Part shown: positions 33,923-41,701 of the stretch, in pieces | Layout of the letters: each line of letters begins with the position of its first letter | Position numbering within the stretch: the stretch's first letter is position 1 | NCBI GenBank assembly: GCA_038237435.1 | Contig: JBBRYT010000005.1 | Coordinates: forward strand, 124,001 to 188,000 | Length of the DNA stretch: 64,000 nt | Direction: 5' to 3' | Origin: JACCTI01 sp038237435 | GTDB taxonomy: Bacteria > Verrucomicrobiota > Verrucomicrobiia > Chthoniobacterales > UBA10450 | Program-made: the position numbers and the translations under genes | The notes under the pieces: model-generated | The model's input: only the letters and a program-made list of their open reading frames with translations | What the model was told of the DNA's origin: nothing | Databases searched by the model: none

Positions 33923-34917
33923 CCCCGCGCCTGATCGATCGCCGCTAGCTCTGCTTCGACCATTTCTCGGACAAGCTCCGGAAATTTGATGGCGGCTTTC
34001 CAACCAAGTGTCTCCCGCGCTTTTCTCGGCGATCCTACTAGTTGGATCGGCTCTGATGGACGAGTGAACATTTCACTGTGTCGGACATACTTCTTCCAAG
34101 GCAGACCCACGACGGAGAAAGCGGCTTCGACTAGCTCCCCTACCGAGTGTGTTTCACCCGTAGCTATCACGTAATCATCAGCCTTATTGCACTGTAGCAT
34201 CGCCCACATAGCAACGACATACTCCCGCGCGTGCCCCCAATCGCGCCGACTTTCCAAGTCACCTAGAACTAGCTGTTGCTCTAATCCGCGCGCAATCCGC
34301 GCCGCCGCGCGCGTAACTTTCCGCGTTACAAAATTCTCACCGCGGCGCGGCGACTCATGATTATACAAGATACCGTTGCAGGCGAAGATCCCGTATGACT
34401 CGCGATAAACTCGCACCAACTGCGTCGCGAAAGCCTTCGCACATCCATAAGGATTTACCGGAGAAAACGCCGTCTCCTCATCCTGTGGCGACTCACGGCT
34501 ATAGCCAAATATTTCCGAAGTTGAAGCATGATAGAATTTCACTGGTTGCTTTTGGTCTCGCACGATCTCCAGCAACCTTAACGTCGCCATCCCCACTTCT
34601 TCACAAGTTGATTCGGGAATCTCAAAACTTAGTCCGACATGACTCTGACCTGCTAAATGATAAACCTCGTTAGGTTGCACCTCCGCAAAAATCCTCCGCA
34701 ATGTTGTCCCATCGGAAAGATCGCCATAGTGAAGGAAAAGTCGCTTCCCGTAAATCGCCGCATCGCTCCGCAAATGCTCGATTCGCGACCGCGACAGATT
34801 ACTCGTTCGCCTAACGACGCCATGAACCGCATAACCCTTTTCCAGGAGAAGTTCCGTTAGATAAGAACCATCCTGGCCGGTGATACCGGTGATGAGGGCG
34901 ATGTTGTTTCGCGACAT
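33919..34917 (-). CDS. gmd: GDP-mannose 4,6-dehydratase
   Basis: A 332-residue SDR enzyme that converts GDP-D-mannose to GDP-4-keto-6-deoxymannose. Diagnostic features are ALITGITGQDGSYLTELLLEKGY at the N-terminus, GVVRRTSNLSRSRIEHL near residue 35, YHASTSEIFG near residue 125, NPYGCAKAF (Y-x-x-x-K) near residue 152 and RRGENFVTRKVTRA near residue 185. The keto product could feed a GDP-rhamnose, GDP-fucose or GDP-perosamine branch; no dedicated reductase is adjacent. An S23-containing cassette lies just upstream of its start. Confidence 0.93.
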   Translation of the reverse strand: MSRNNIALITGITGQDGSYLTELLLEKGYAVHGVVRRTSNLSRSRIEHLRSDAAIYGKRLFLHYGDLSDGTTLRRIFAEVQPNEVYHLAGQSHVGLSFEIPESTCEEVGMATLRLLEIVRDQKQPVKFYHASTSEIFGYSRESPQDEETAFSPVNPYGCAKAFATQLVRVYRESYGIFACNGILYNHESPRRGENFVTRKVTRAAARIARGLEQQLVLGDLESRRDWGHAREYVVAMWAMLQCNKADDYVIATGETHSVGELVEAAFSVVGLPWKKYVRHSEMFTRPSEPIQLVGSPRKARETLGWKAAIKFPELVREMVEAELAAIDQARG

Positions 34918-34929
34918 CGCCCAATTAGA

Positions 34930-35358
34930 AAGTAGAAAGGCTAAAGTAGAAAAAGAGATACATTGCTCAGCCTTTTATGCGTTGTCATCGCTCAGCTTCT
35001 TACCTATCGCCGTGAAGATCGCAAGTAGTTCCGAGCATTCAGTGAACAGCTGTTCCTGAATCTTCCGCTCCCGCTAATCCACTATCGATCAGCAGCTCCA
35101 GCCAAAATTGCATTTCGGACGCTTCCTTCTGCACCGTTCCGACCTTGTTCCTAAAATCAGCTCGCGAAACTGCGCGATTCGCCTCTCGATAATTTGCACC
35201 GATCGAAGTTGCCGACCGAATCAATTGCCTCGCCAAAATATCGGCCGCACGGTCCTTCGGCAAGTGCGAGCAGAGCCTTAAGACAGCGAGGGCAAATCGT
35301 TTCGTGCGCTGCTCCAGATCTTTCTCCATCTCCGTCTTCTACTTTAGCCTTTCTACTT
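34930..35358. repeat. Inverted-repeat-bounded S23 cassette, copy 1 (429 bp)
   Basis: The segment starts at 34930-34951 and ends at 35337-35358 with a perfect 22-bp inverted repeat whose core is GTAGAAAGGCTAAAGTAG. The repeat is built from degenerate 7-bp units of the TAGAAAG type, and further units continue outside it. Between the arms lies one four-helix-bundle gene, here frameshifted, and nothing else. The cassette fills the spacer between the sugar transferase stop (35383) and the gmd start (34917). Transcribed from the minus strand, the arms would pair into a long hairpin enclosing the gene. Confidence 0.75.
34975..35329 (-). pseudogene. Four-helix-bundle (S23/IVP-like) protein gene with frameshift
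   Basis: The first 96 codons (35329-35039) encode a typical S23-like protein: LEQRTKRFALAVLRLCSHLP, RQLIRSATSIGANYREA and EASEMQFWLELLIDSGLAGAE. The frame then ends early. The missing C-terminal helix continues in the next frame (QEQLFTECSELLAIFTAIGKK, ending at the TAA at 34975), so a single-base indel near 35060 separates the parts. The restored length would be about 118 residues, matching the intact paralogue at 38925-39284. The family was first known from intervening sequences in 23S rRNA genes. Confidence 0.75.
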
Positions 35359-35382
35359 CCTCTTTGAGGCGCGCAGCGCGCC

Positions 35383-36918
35383 TCATTGTCCTTTGCCGAA
35401 AAGGACGGTGTAGATCGTTTTTAACACGATCATAAGATCGAGCTTCAACGAATAGTTGCGAATATAATACAGATCATATTTCAGCTTCTCAATCGCATCC
35501 TTATCGCTTTCGCCGTACGGGTAATTAACCTGTGCCCAGCCAGTGATTCCGGGCTTGACCAAATGCCGGAAATGATAAAACGGAATACTCGTCTCATAGC
35601 GCTCCGCGCACTTGATCCATTCCGCGCGGGGCCCGATCAGACTCATCTCCCCCTTAAGAACATTCCAAAATTGCGGTAGCTCGTCCAGGCGCAGTTTTCG
35701 CAGCCAGTGCCCTACTCGCGTAATCCGCGGATCATCTCGGCGCGTATAAATGTCCGCCTCCTCGTCATCGTTACTCGTACGCATGGTTCGAAACTTAAGA
35801 GCCGTGAATGTCTCGCCATCACGACCTACCCGCGTCTGACGAAAGATCGTTGGTGAACCACTTTCCGCCCAGATCAAAAATATGATCAACCCCGCGATTG
35901 GGAGTGTAAGCAAGATTAAGACACTCGAAGTCAGGATATCGAAAAGCTTCTTGAGATAATGGAACGGTGAACTACGGGCGAGTTGGAAGCCAGTTTGCAG
36001 GGGCCAGAAAGGGTCCAGAGCTTGCACAGGCACATACCGCCAATGCGCTTCATGGAAGGATTCCAAGGTATAAACGCGGACGCGCTGAAACTGCGTTCGC
36101 ACCAGTCTTTCAAGTAACTCAGGATTCAAGCGATCGATACGCTCTGCTACAATTACCCCGCTGTAGGTTTGATCGAGTCGCTCAAGCTTGGTCTCCAAAT
36201 CACCTTCTACGATGGGCGAGCCCGGTCCCGCCACTCGCGATCCGATTCGTTGCGGATTAATCGCGACAAATTCAAGTCGCTGCCGGTTCACGGATGCTTT
36301 GTAGGTGCGATAAAACTCAGCCGCTAACTCGCCCCCACCGACGACTAGGAATGCGCGGTTAGCTGTGGAAGCAGTGACAAAGCGCCAGAGGAACCGCCGG
36401 TACGCCAGGGAACACACGAAGAATAAAATAAAACTCGCGACGAACGCGCTGCGGCTCGGCTTCATCGAATGACTAAATGCTGCAGCCACATAGACGACCA
36501 ACGCACTCAGTCCAGCCGCAAACAGCAATGTCAGCGCATGCTCGGTCGCGTACGGAAGAGTTCGCATGTCGGTCTGCCGATTGTAACCGCCTACTATCGC
36601 AAGGGCGGCAATGATGATCGCCAGTTGAAGCCCAGCGATCGCCACAAACTGCAGCGGCGAAACATAGAACTCATCACCACGAATGAATGTGAGGAGTCCG
36701 TAAAGAAGCAACCAGAATACGACATCGATCGAAACAAGTCCGGCGCTTATGCTCCATTCGTGTCGTACAAGCCTTCGCCAGCGGGAAACCCGTTCTGTCT
36801 TTACCGCCTCGAATCGGGACGACGTCCCAAAGGAAATCGCATCCTCCTGGGGAACCGAAGGCGAATCATGCGTAGTTAAATGTGACAAGGGCATTTTCCC
36901 AAACGAACAGGACAGCAT
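35383..36918 (-). CDS. WcaJ-like undecaprenyl-phosphate sugar phosphotransferase (priming enzyme)
   Basis: A protein of up to 511 residues with four N-terminal membrane segments (about residues 57-75, 88-112, 125-148 and 158-176) and a CoA-binding-like domain (AFLVVGGGELAAEFYRTY near residue 190). A fifth membrane segment near residue 335 precedes the catalytic domain: TIFRQTRVGRDGETFTALKFRTM, LRKLRLDELPQFWNVLKGEMSLIGPR and KPGITGWAQVNYPYG. It transfers glucose- or galactose-1-phosphate to undecaprenyl phosphate to start a repeat unit. The ATG at 36894 (Met9) may be the true start. It is the second priming enzyme of the window. Confidence 0.9.
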   Translation of the reverse strand: MLSCSFGKMPLSHLTTHDSPSVPQEDAISFGTSSRFEAVKTERVSRWRRLVRHEWSISAGLVSIDVVFWLLLYGLLTFIRGDEFYVSPLQFVAIAGLQLAIIIAALAIVGGYNRQTDMRTLPYATEHALTLLFAAGLSALVVYVAAAFSHSMKPSRSAFVASFILFFVCSLAYRRFLWRFVTASTANRAFLVVGGGELAAEFYRTYKASVNRQRLEFVAINPQRIGSRVAGPGSPIVEGDLETKLERLDQTYSGVIVAERIDRLNPELLERLVRTQFQRVRVYTLESFHEAHWRYVPVQALDPFWPLQTGFQLARSSPFHYLKKLFDILTSSVLILLTLPIAGLIIFLIWAESGSPTIFRQTRVGRDGETFTALKFRTMRTSNDDEEADIYTRRDDPRITRVGHWLRKLRLDELPQFWNVLKGEMSLIGPRAEWIKCAERYETSIPFYHFRHLVKPGITGWAQVNYPYGESDKDAIEKLKYDLYYIRNYSLKLDLMIVLKTIYTVLFGKGQ

Positions 36919-37037
36919 TCTAACGTTAATTGCGCCATTACGTCAGTAGAAACCAAGCAACAATCAAATTCGCCTTCAACCCCTCGAAAACGAGGCTTTG
37001 TCGACCCCTTTATTGCTCTGCTATGATTCGATCCAAT

Positions 37038-38879
37038 CTACAGCTCTGGGTATTCGATTGATCCGATGTAGATGCGAGCCGGCATCTCGATGTTGTTTCG
37101 TTCGACGAAAGTTTCCAGCGCGAAGAGGCACCACGTCCGATACCAACTCTTCAATCGCACCGGACTGGTCGCCTCGATTCGGCGAAACACATCCTGCCAC
37201 TCGCCCGTGACCCAATCGCGAAAAGGAAAAGTAAATCCCTGCTTCGGTCGTTCACGCACCCATCGCGGAATCTCCGGCACAGCGTCCAGCAAGATCTGCT
37301 TGCCTTTTGCCAAACGCAGCGCGGCCGGAATTCGTCGAATGGATTCGATAAGTCTGCTATCAACAAACGGCACCCGCAGTTCGAGACTCCAGGCCATGCT
37401 CATGACATCGCTGTCGCGCAGGAGCTGATTCCGCATATAGCGCGATACCTCCAGATAACTGACCTCATCTTCCAGGGTAGGTTGCGGCGGAACGTGCAAA
37501 GCGATGGGCGATTGTCCCGAGGTCTCCACGCAGCCGTAACGCTGCAGAAGGAGCTTCGCTTCCTTCGGAGTAAAGATTCCACGCATTGCCCAATAGGCTG
37601 CGGCCGTGATCGGCACATCAGTTAGATAGCGTCCCAGCCGATTCGTCCGCGGCGAAGCGAATCGAACCTGCAGCGCCTTGCCTGCGATTGTCCGAATAGG
37701 TGAAAGGGGCGTCATCAAACGACTCGCTCTCACCATCTTTGGCACCATCTCGAAAGAGCGATAACCTCCGAATAACTCATCACCGCCCAGCCCCGAAAGC
37801 ACCACCTTCAGTCCGTTGTCATGAGCCAGCTTAGCCACGCAAAAAGTATTGAAGCCATCGATGCTTGGCTGATCTGAATGATAGATAAACTCATGCAGCA
37901 ACTGTTTCGCCGAAGTAGAATCCAGCCGCCAGTCGACATGTCGCGTCCCAAAATGTTTCGCCGTCCGTGAGGCCACGTCACCTTCATTGAACGCAGGGTC
38001 ATCAAAGGAAATACAAAAGGTGCGCAAATCGCTCTGCCTTTCATTCGCGGCCAAGGCAACAAGCGCGGTCGAATCGATGCCACCGCTCAGGAATATTCCT
38101 ACTGGAACATCACTTACCAGATGCCGCCGGATCGACTCCACCAATGCATCTCGCACCGTTAAGACCGCAAACTTCCGCTCGATCTTTTCCTGGGCGAACT
38201 GGATGTCCCAAAACTTCGTCACTCGCGTTTTCCCCGCCCGCCAGATCATGTAATGACCAGCGGGCAACGCTCGCACTCCCTCCACCAGAGTTAACGGCTC
38301 TGGAACCGCGCCGAAAAGAAGATAACCCGAGAGCGCCTGACTCGATACCCGCCGTGAAACCAAGCCTGTATTAAGAATACTTCTTAGCTCCGATGCGAAG
38401 ACTAACTTCTCACCGTCGGTACTATAATAAAGCGGCTTAACACCAAGAGGGCCGCGCGCGATGAAGCACGATTTTTCTACCTCATCCCAAATCGCGATTC
38501 CAAACATCCCGGCAAACTCGCGCACACAATCCGGGCCATAACGCGCATACATCTTCAAGATAACTTCCGTATCGGAATGCGACACGAAGCTTTCTCCCTC
38601 TTCCGATAACTCCGCGCGTAGCTCCTCGAAGTTATAAATCTCCCCATTAAACACGATCGTGTAACGCCCATCACTGGAATGCATCGGCTGATGCCCGGCC
38701 GAACTAAGGTCAAGAATAGCAAGACGAGTATTCACCAGACCCGCGCCACCGTCCTTGGAAACAAAAAAACCGCAGTCATCCGGACCACGGTGATGCAAAT
38801 CCCGTTCAAAGCCACGCAGTAGCTCCTCGAGCTTATCGCCGCTCAAGTTAGAACCGACTATGCCAGCGATACCGCACAT
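37038..38879 (-). CDS. asnB: Asparagine synthetase (glutamine-hydrolysing) family protein
   Basis: A 613-residue protein with the N-terminal MCGIAGIVG (catalytic Cys2 intact), DLHHRGPDDCG near residue 30, NGEIYNFEELR near residue 75 and the ATP-pyrophosphatase loop VGIFLSGGIDSTAL near residue 260. In polysaccharide clusters these enzymes often amidate uronic acids or amino-acid substituents rather than making free asparagine. The coding region starts directly after the left arm of the second S23 cassette, and no clear ribosome binding site is visible. Confidence 0.88.
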   Translation of the reverse strand: MCGIAGIVGSNLSGDKLEELLRGFERDLHHRGPDDCGFFVSKDGGAGLVNTRLAILDLSSAGHQPMHSSDGRYTIVFNGEIYNFEELRAELSEEGESFVSHSDTEVILKMYARYGPDCVREFAGMFGIAIWDEVEKSCFIARGPLGVKPLYYSTDGEKLVFASELRSILNTGLVSRRVSSQALSGYLLFGAVPEPLTLVEGVRALPAGHYMIWRAGKTRVTKFWDIQFAQEKIERKFAVLTVRDALVESIRRHLVSDVPVGIFLSGGIDSTALVALAANERQSDLRTFCISFDDPAFNEGDVASRTAKHFGTRHVDWRLDSTSAKQLLHEFIYHSDQPSIDGFNTFCVAKLAHDNGLKVVLSGLGGDELFGGYRSFEMVPKMVRASRLMTPLSPIRTIAGKALQVRFASPRTNRLGRYLTDVPITAAAYWAMRGIFTPKEAKLLLQRYGCVETSGQSPIALHVPPQPTLEDEVSYLEVSRYMRNQLLRDSDVMSMAWSLELRVPFVDSRLIESIRRIPAALRLAKGKQILLDAVPEIPRWVRERPKQGFTFPFRDWVTGEWQDVFRRIEATSPVRLKSWYRTWCLFALETFVERNNIEMPARIYIGSIEYPEL

Positions 38880-38891
38880 CTTTTTGAAATA

Positions 38892-39313
38892 CTGAAAGGC
38901 TGAACAACTGAAATACGGAGATTGCTAGTCGCGATTCTTCGTCTTGTTCAGGATTGTCACGAAGATCGCGACCAACTCATTCGTCTCCGTGTGAAGTTCT
39001 TTGATAAGATTGTCCGTAACGTTGCAATCTTCCTGGAGTAGCTCAATCCAAAGCATCGACTCGTCGGCTTCTTGCAGCGCTCCATCCAGCTTTGAGCAAA
39101 ACTCGGCATCAGACCGAGCACGCGAAGTTTCGCGAACATGCGCGGCAACCGAAGTGCCCGAGCGAAGAAGTTGATGTCCCAGAACCTCTACCTCTTTCCG
39201 ATTTCGCGGCAGACTGACGTAAAGTCGAATAATGCGCGACGCATAACGCTTTGTCCGATCCCTCAGTTCCTCAGACAGTCTCATTTCAGTATTTCAGCAT
39301 TTCAGACTTTCAG
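38892..39313. repeat. Inverted-repeat-bounded S23 cassette, copy 2 (422 bp)
   Basis: Arms at 38892-38916 and 39289-39313 are inverted repeats matching at 21 of 25 positions (outer end CTGAAAG, inner end CTGAAATAC). They share the GAAAGGCTRAA core of the arms of copy 1 but differ elsewhere. The unit encloses one intact S23-like gene whose start codon abuts the right arm. It fills the spacer between the GT4 gene and asnB, and its right arm overlaps the last codons of the GT4 gene. The size (422 versus 429 bp) and layout are the same as in copy 1. Confidence 0.7.
38925..39284 (-). CDS. Four-helix-bundle (S23/IVP-like) protein
   Basis: A 119-residue helical protein. It has RDRTKRYASRIIRLYVSLPRN, HQLLRSGTSVAAHVRETSRARS, ALQEADESMLWIELLQED and a C-terminal helix TNELVAIFVTILN, all typical of the S23/IVP four-helix-bundle family. 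Members form oligomers and many carry a basic surface, but the biochemical role is unknown. It is the intact counterpart of the broken gene at 34975-35329. It has no obvious metabolic link to the polysaccharide genes around it. Confidence 0.85.
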   Translation of the reverse strand: MRLSEELRDRTKRYASRIIRLYVSLPRNRKEVEVLGHQLLRSGTSVAAHVRETSRARSDAEFCSKLDGALQEADESMLWIELLQEDCNVTDNLIKELHTETNELVAIFVTILNKTKNRD

Positions 39314-40535
39314 CTTTTTCGTCGACAAACGGCTTCAACACATCCCTGAGCCGTTCGACGAAGCGCTCATACCCATACGCGTCGATCACACGCGCGCGCA
39401 GACCTTCCGGGTCGAACATGATATCCGGAAGACGAGGGCTAGAAGGTGAAAGTCTAAAGTAGGAAGTAGAAAGTTCAGAATTACAAGCTTCCGCGTTTTC
39501 TCCTTTAGCCTTTCTACTTCCCACTTTCCTAGCGAGAATCGCTATGAGCGTTTCCGCGATTTGAGCGACATCATCCGGATCAACTAGCGCACCGATCTCG
39601 CCATTTAAGACCGCATCGACCGAGCCATCCTTGTTCCCGGCGATCACAGGTTTCCCACAAGCGATTGCTTCGAGAAAGACAATACCGAAACCTTCGCCTT
39701 TGCTTGGCATGGCAAAGATATCGCAAAGGTTGTAATGCTCGCACAATTCATGCGCAGGCACATAACCCGCAAGGATCACGTTTTCACCTACACCAAGGTC
39801 CTTGATCAGAGCTTCAATTCGGGCGTGGTCAGGCCCGCGACCGCCGAGGATGTATTGAACATCATGAAATCGCTCGCGAACCGCGGGTAGAGCGCTGAGA
39901 ATCTGATCGTATCCTTTATAACGTTCCGCACTTGCTAGTCGCGTGATTGTAAGAATGACCGGCTGCTCCTCACGGAGCCCATAGCGTTTCCGAAGAAAGC
40001 GAGGCTTAGCTTTCGGAACAAATTCCTCGGGGTCTACCGTACAGGGGAAGAGTGCAATATCAGAGGCATCTAAATCGAGAACGCTAGCCATTCGCTTTCG
40101 AGTGTATTCGCTGATGGCAAGTAACTGATCAGCGTTTCGAAGCGCGGCCCGAGTTTGGGAAGATCGGATTTCCCATACATCAATTCCGTTACCGATAGCT
40201 ACGTAGGGAATACCGAATGCTTTTTCTAGCCAATAGGCAACAGGCGAGAAATTAGGATGCGTCGTAATAATTAGATCGGGGCGTTCAAACGCCGCACGCC
40301 GAAACAACTCTACCGACAACGAAACGGTCCTTAGTTTTGGCGGCCACCAGCCGAGCGGAGTAAAGGTTGTGGTCCAATCGGCATTCAATTCTGGGTATGA
40401 AGTATCATTCTTCGAAATAACACATATGCGCGCTTCCGGGAGAATCTCCCGCAGAGCACGCACGAGAAACCGCGACAGCGTCTGAATGCCGCCGATAGCC
40501 GACGCATAGTCCGGCACCCAAACATGAATCTTCAG
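39294..40535 (-). CDS. Glycosyltransferase family 4 with repeat-derived insertion
   Basis: A GT-B retaining glycosyltransferase of about 410 residues. The body matches GT4: ILTITRLASAERYKGYDQIL near residue 188, GYVPAHELCEHYNLCDIFAMPS near residue 255 and EGFGIVFLEAIACGKPVIAG near residue 280. Homology-like sequence begins upstream of the first GTG (40517) with KIHVWVPDYASAIGG; the codon where ATG would be expected is CTG (40535-40533), overlapping the upstream TGA. The start is therefore CTG or the GTG at 40517. About 32 codons near residue 330 come from a palindromic repeat insertion, and the last codons come from the S23 cassette arm. Confidence 0.8.
   Translation of the reverse strand: MKIHVWVPDYASAIGGIQTLSRFLVRALREILPEARICVISKNDTSYPELNADWTTTFTPLGWWPPKLRTVSLSVELFRRAAFERPDLIITTHPNFSPVAYWLEKAFGIPYVAIGNGIDVWEIRSSQTRAALRNADQLLAISEYTRKRMASVLDLDASDIALFPCTVDPEEFVPKAKPRFLRKRYGLREEQPVILTITRLASAERYKGYDQILSALPAVRERFHDVQYILGGRGPDHARIEALIKDLGVGENVILAGYVPAHELCEHYNLCDIFAMPSKGEGFGIVFLEAIACGKPVIAGNKDGSVDAVLNGEIGALVDPDDVAQIAETLIAILARKVGSRKAKGENAEACNSELSTSYFRLSPSSPRLPDIMFDPEGLRARVIDAYGYERFVERLRDVLKPFVDEKAESLKC
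39438..39533. repeat. 96-bp palindromic repeat element inserted in a GT4 gene
   Basis: The segment is bounded by GCTAG (39438-39442) and CTAGC (39529-39533). It contains a perfect 12-bp inverted pair GGAAGTAGAAAG (39462-39473) and CTTTCTACTTCC (39510-39521), separated by 36 nt. Its right half, read on the minus strand, shares GAAGTAGAAAGGCTAAAG with the arms of S23 cassette 1. The length is exactly 32 codons and the reading frame stays open, adding a low-complexity Lys/Ser/Arg-rich peptide (KVGSRKAKGEN and so on) to the enzyme. It looks like an S23 cassette without the gene, or a MITE/REP-like relative. Confidence 0.7.
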
Positions 40536-41701
40536 GCCTTTCTACTTTCTACTTTAGACTTCCTACTTTCTGCAACGATTCGTTCGTACAACGCGATCGT
40601 CTGCTCTATCGGTTCGTCCCAGGAAAGCTCACGTTTCACTTCGTCTCGCCGTGCCGTCATCTGATCTCGGAAACCGGGATTGAGCATGCGCCGCATGCCA
40701 TCCGCGATCTTCGCTACGCCGAGCGGCACTGCATAACCCGCGCGCTCGTGTATCAACGAGGCTATCCCACAAGTATCTGTCAGCAGAACGGGCACATTCG
40801 CGGCAACCGCTTCACCAGCAGCATTACCGAAGCTTTCGTTTACCGAAGGCAAGACGAATAGATCAGCTATTTCAAGCGCGGCGCTTCGGTCCCCTTCATA
40901 GAGCGGTCCGGCGAAAGTCACCCGATCATTCAGTTGACGCGAGACAATTAATTGCCGCAGCTGTTTCTCGTACGCGGGTTCAGTGAGCGGTCCGACCAAA
41001 ACAAGCCGTGCACCAGGTAACTTTGCTTCGGCAAACGCAAGGATCAGTTGTTCAAGATTTTTGATAGGACTAATGCGGCCGATATACAGGATAACCTGCT
41101 CACCTGGCGAAATCTGCCATATCTTCTTTAAATGGTCGCCGTTCGGTAGTTGCTCGAAAGATTCAATATCGATGCCGTTACGGCGATAAACGATCTTTTC
41201 GGGGTCAGCGATTTCAGCTAATTCAGCGGCTTCGGCTTCGGAAGCTCCGATCACTGCTGAGGCATGACGGACCATGCTCTTCGTCAATATCCTGTTGTAA
41301 GCTCTTTTCCCTAGCTGATTACCTGCTCGAGGAGGATACATCCCGAGTGGTTCTAGAATGAACGGGATCCCCGCGACGCGCGCGCACCGGGCGGACATTG
41401 GCGACAAAAGGTTGTAAATGCCAAAGGCGTGAACTAGATCGGCAGCACCTATAGCATTCCTAATTGTCCCGCGATCCAGAGGCACCTGCTTAAGTTTCCT
41501 ACCTATCCAGCGAAGGTCCTGAACCGAAACATTGTCAACCGATCGCGATTCTATTGAGCGACGCCCGTTAGAAGCGAATGTCAAAACATTAATCGAATGG
41601 CCGCGGGCCGCAATACCGGCAGCCAACGAATGAATCTTCCGCGGTGGCCCACCGAACTTCAGCTCAGGAACATAGTAGGGCGTTGCATACACGATTCGCA
41701 T
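40532..41701 (-). CDS. Glycosyltransferase family 4
   Basis: A 389-residue GT-B enzyme. MRIVYATPYYVPELKFGGPPRKIHSLA is a classic GT4 start. ILYIGRISPIKNLEQLILAF lies near residue 208 and the donor-binding E-x-x-x-x-x-x-x-E block VNESFGNAAGEAVAANVPVLL near residue 290. The final residues VAESRKSKVESRKA are encoded by the 7-bp tandem repeats at 40537-40572 and are not part of the fold. The sugar specificity is unknown. Confidence 0.88.
   Translation of the reverse strand: MRIVYATPYYVPELKFGGPPRKIHSLAAGIAARGHSINVLTFASNGRRSIESRSVDNVSVQDLRWIGRKLKQVPLDRGTIRNAIGAADLVHAFGIYNLLSPMSARCARVAGIPFILEPLGMYPPRAGNQLGKRAYNRILTKSMVRHASAVIGASEAEAAELAEIADPEKIVYRRNGIDIESFEQLPNGDHLKKIWQISPGEQVILYIGRISPIKNLEQLILAFAEAKLPGARLVLVGPLTEPAYEKQLRQLIVSRQLNDRVTFAGPLYEGDRSAALEIADLFVLPSVNESFGNAAGEAVAANVPVLLTDTCGIASLIHERAGYAVPLGVAKIADGMRRMLNPGFRDQMTARRDEVKRELSWDEPIEQTIALYERIVAESRKSKVESRKA
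40537..40572. repeat. 7-bp tandem repeat array at the junction of two GT4 genes
   Basis: Five degenerate heptamers (CTTTCTA, CTTTCTA, CTTTAGA, CTTCCTA, CTTTCTG) run across the junction of the two GT4 genes. On the minus strand they match the arms of the S23 cassette family and the left half of the 96-bp insert (AGTCTAAAGTAG in common). They encode the C-terminus of the upstream gene, and their left end abuts the place where the start codon of the downstream gene is expected. Confidence 0.7.

Noticed and set aside
36982..36995. Perfect 5-bp hairpin with AAAA loop between asnB and the WcaJ-like gene
   Set aside because: No T-run follows on either strand, so it is unlikely to be an intrinsic terminator; a 5-bp stem is expected by chance.
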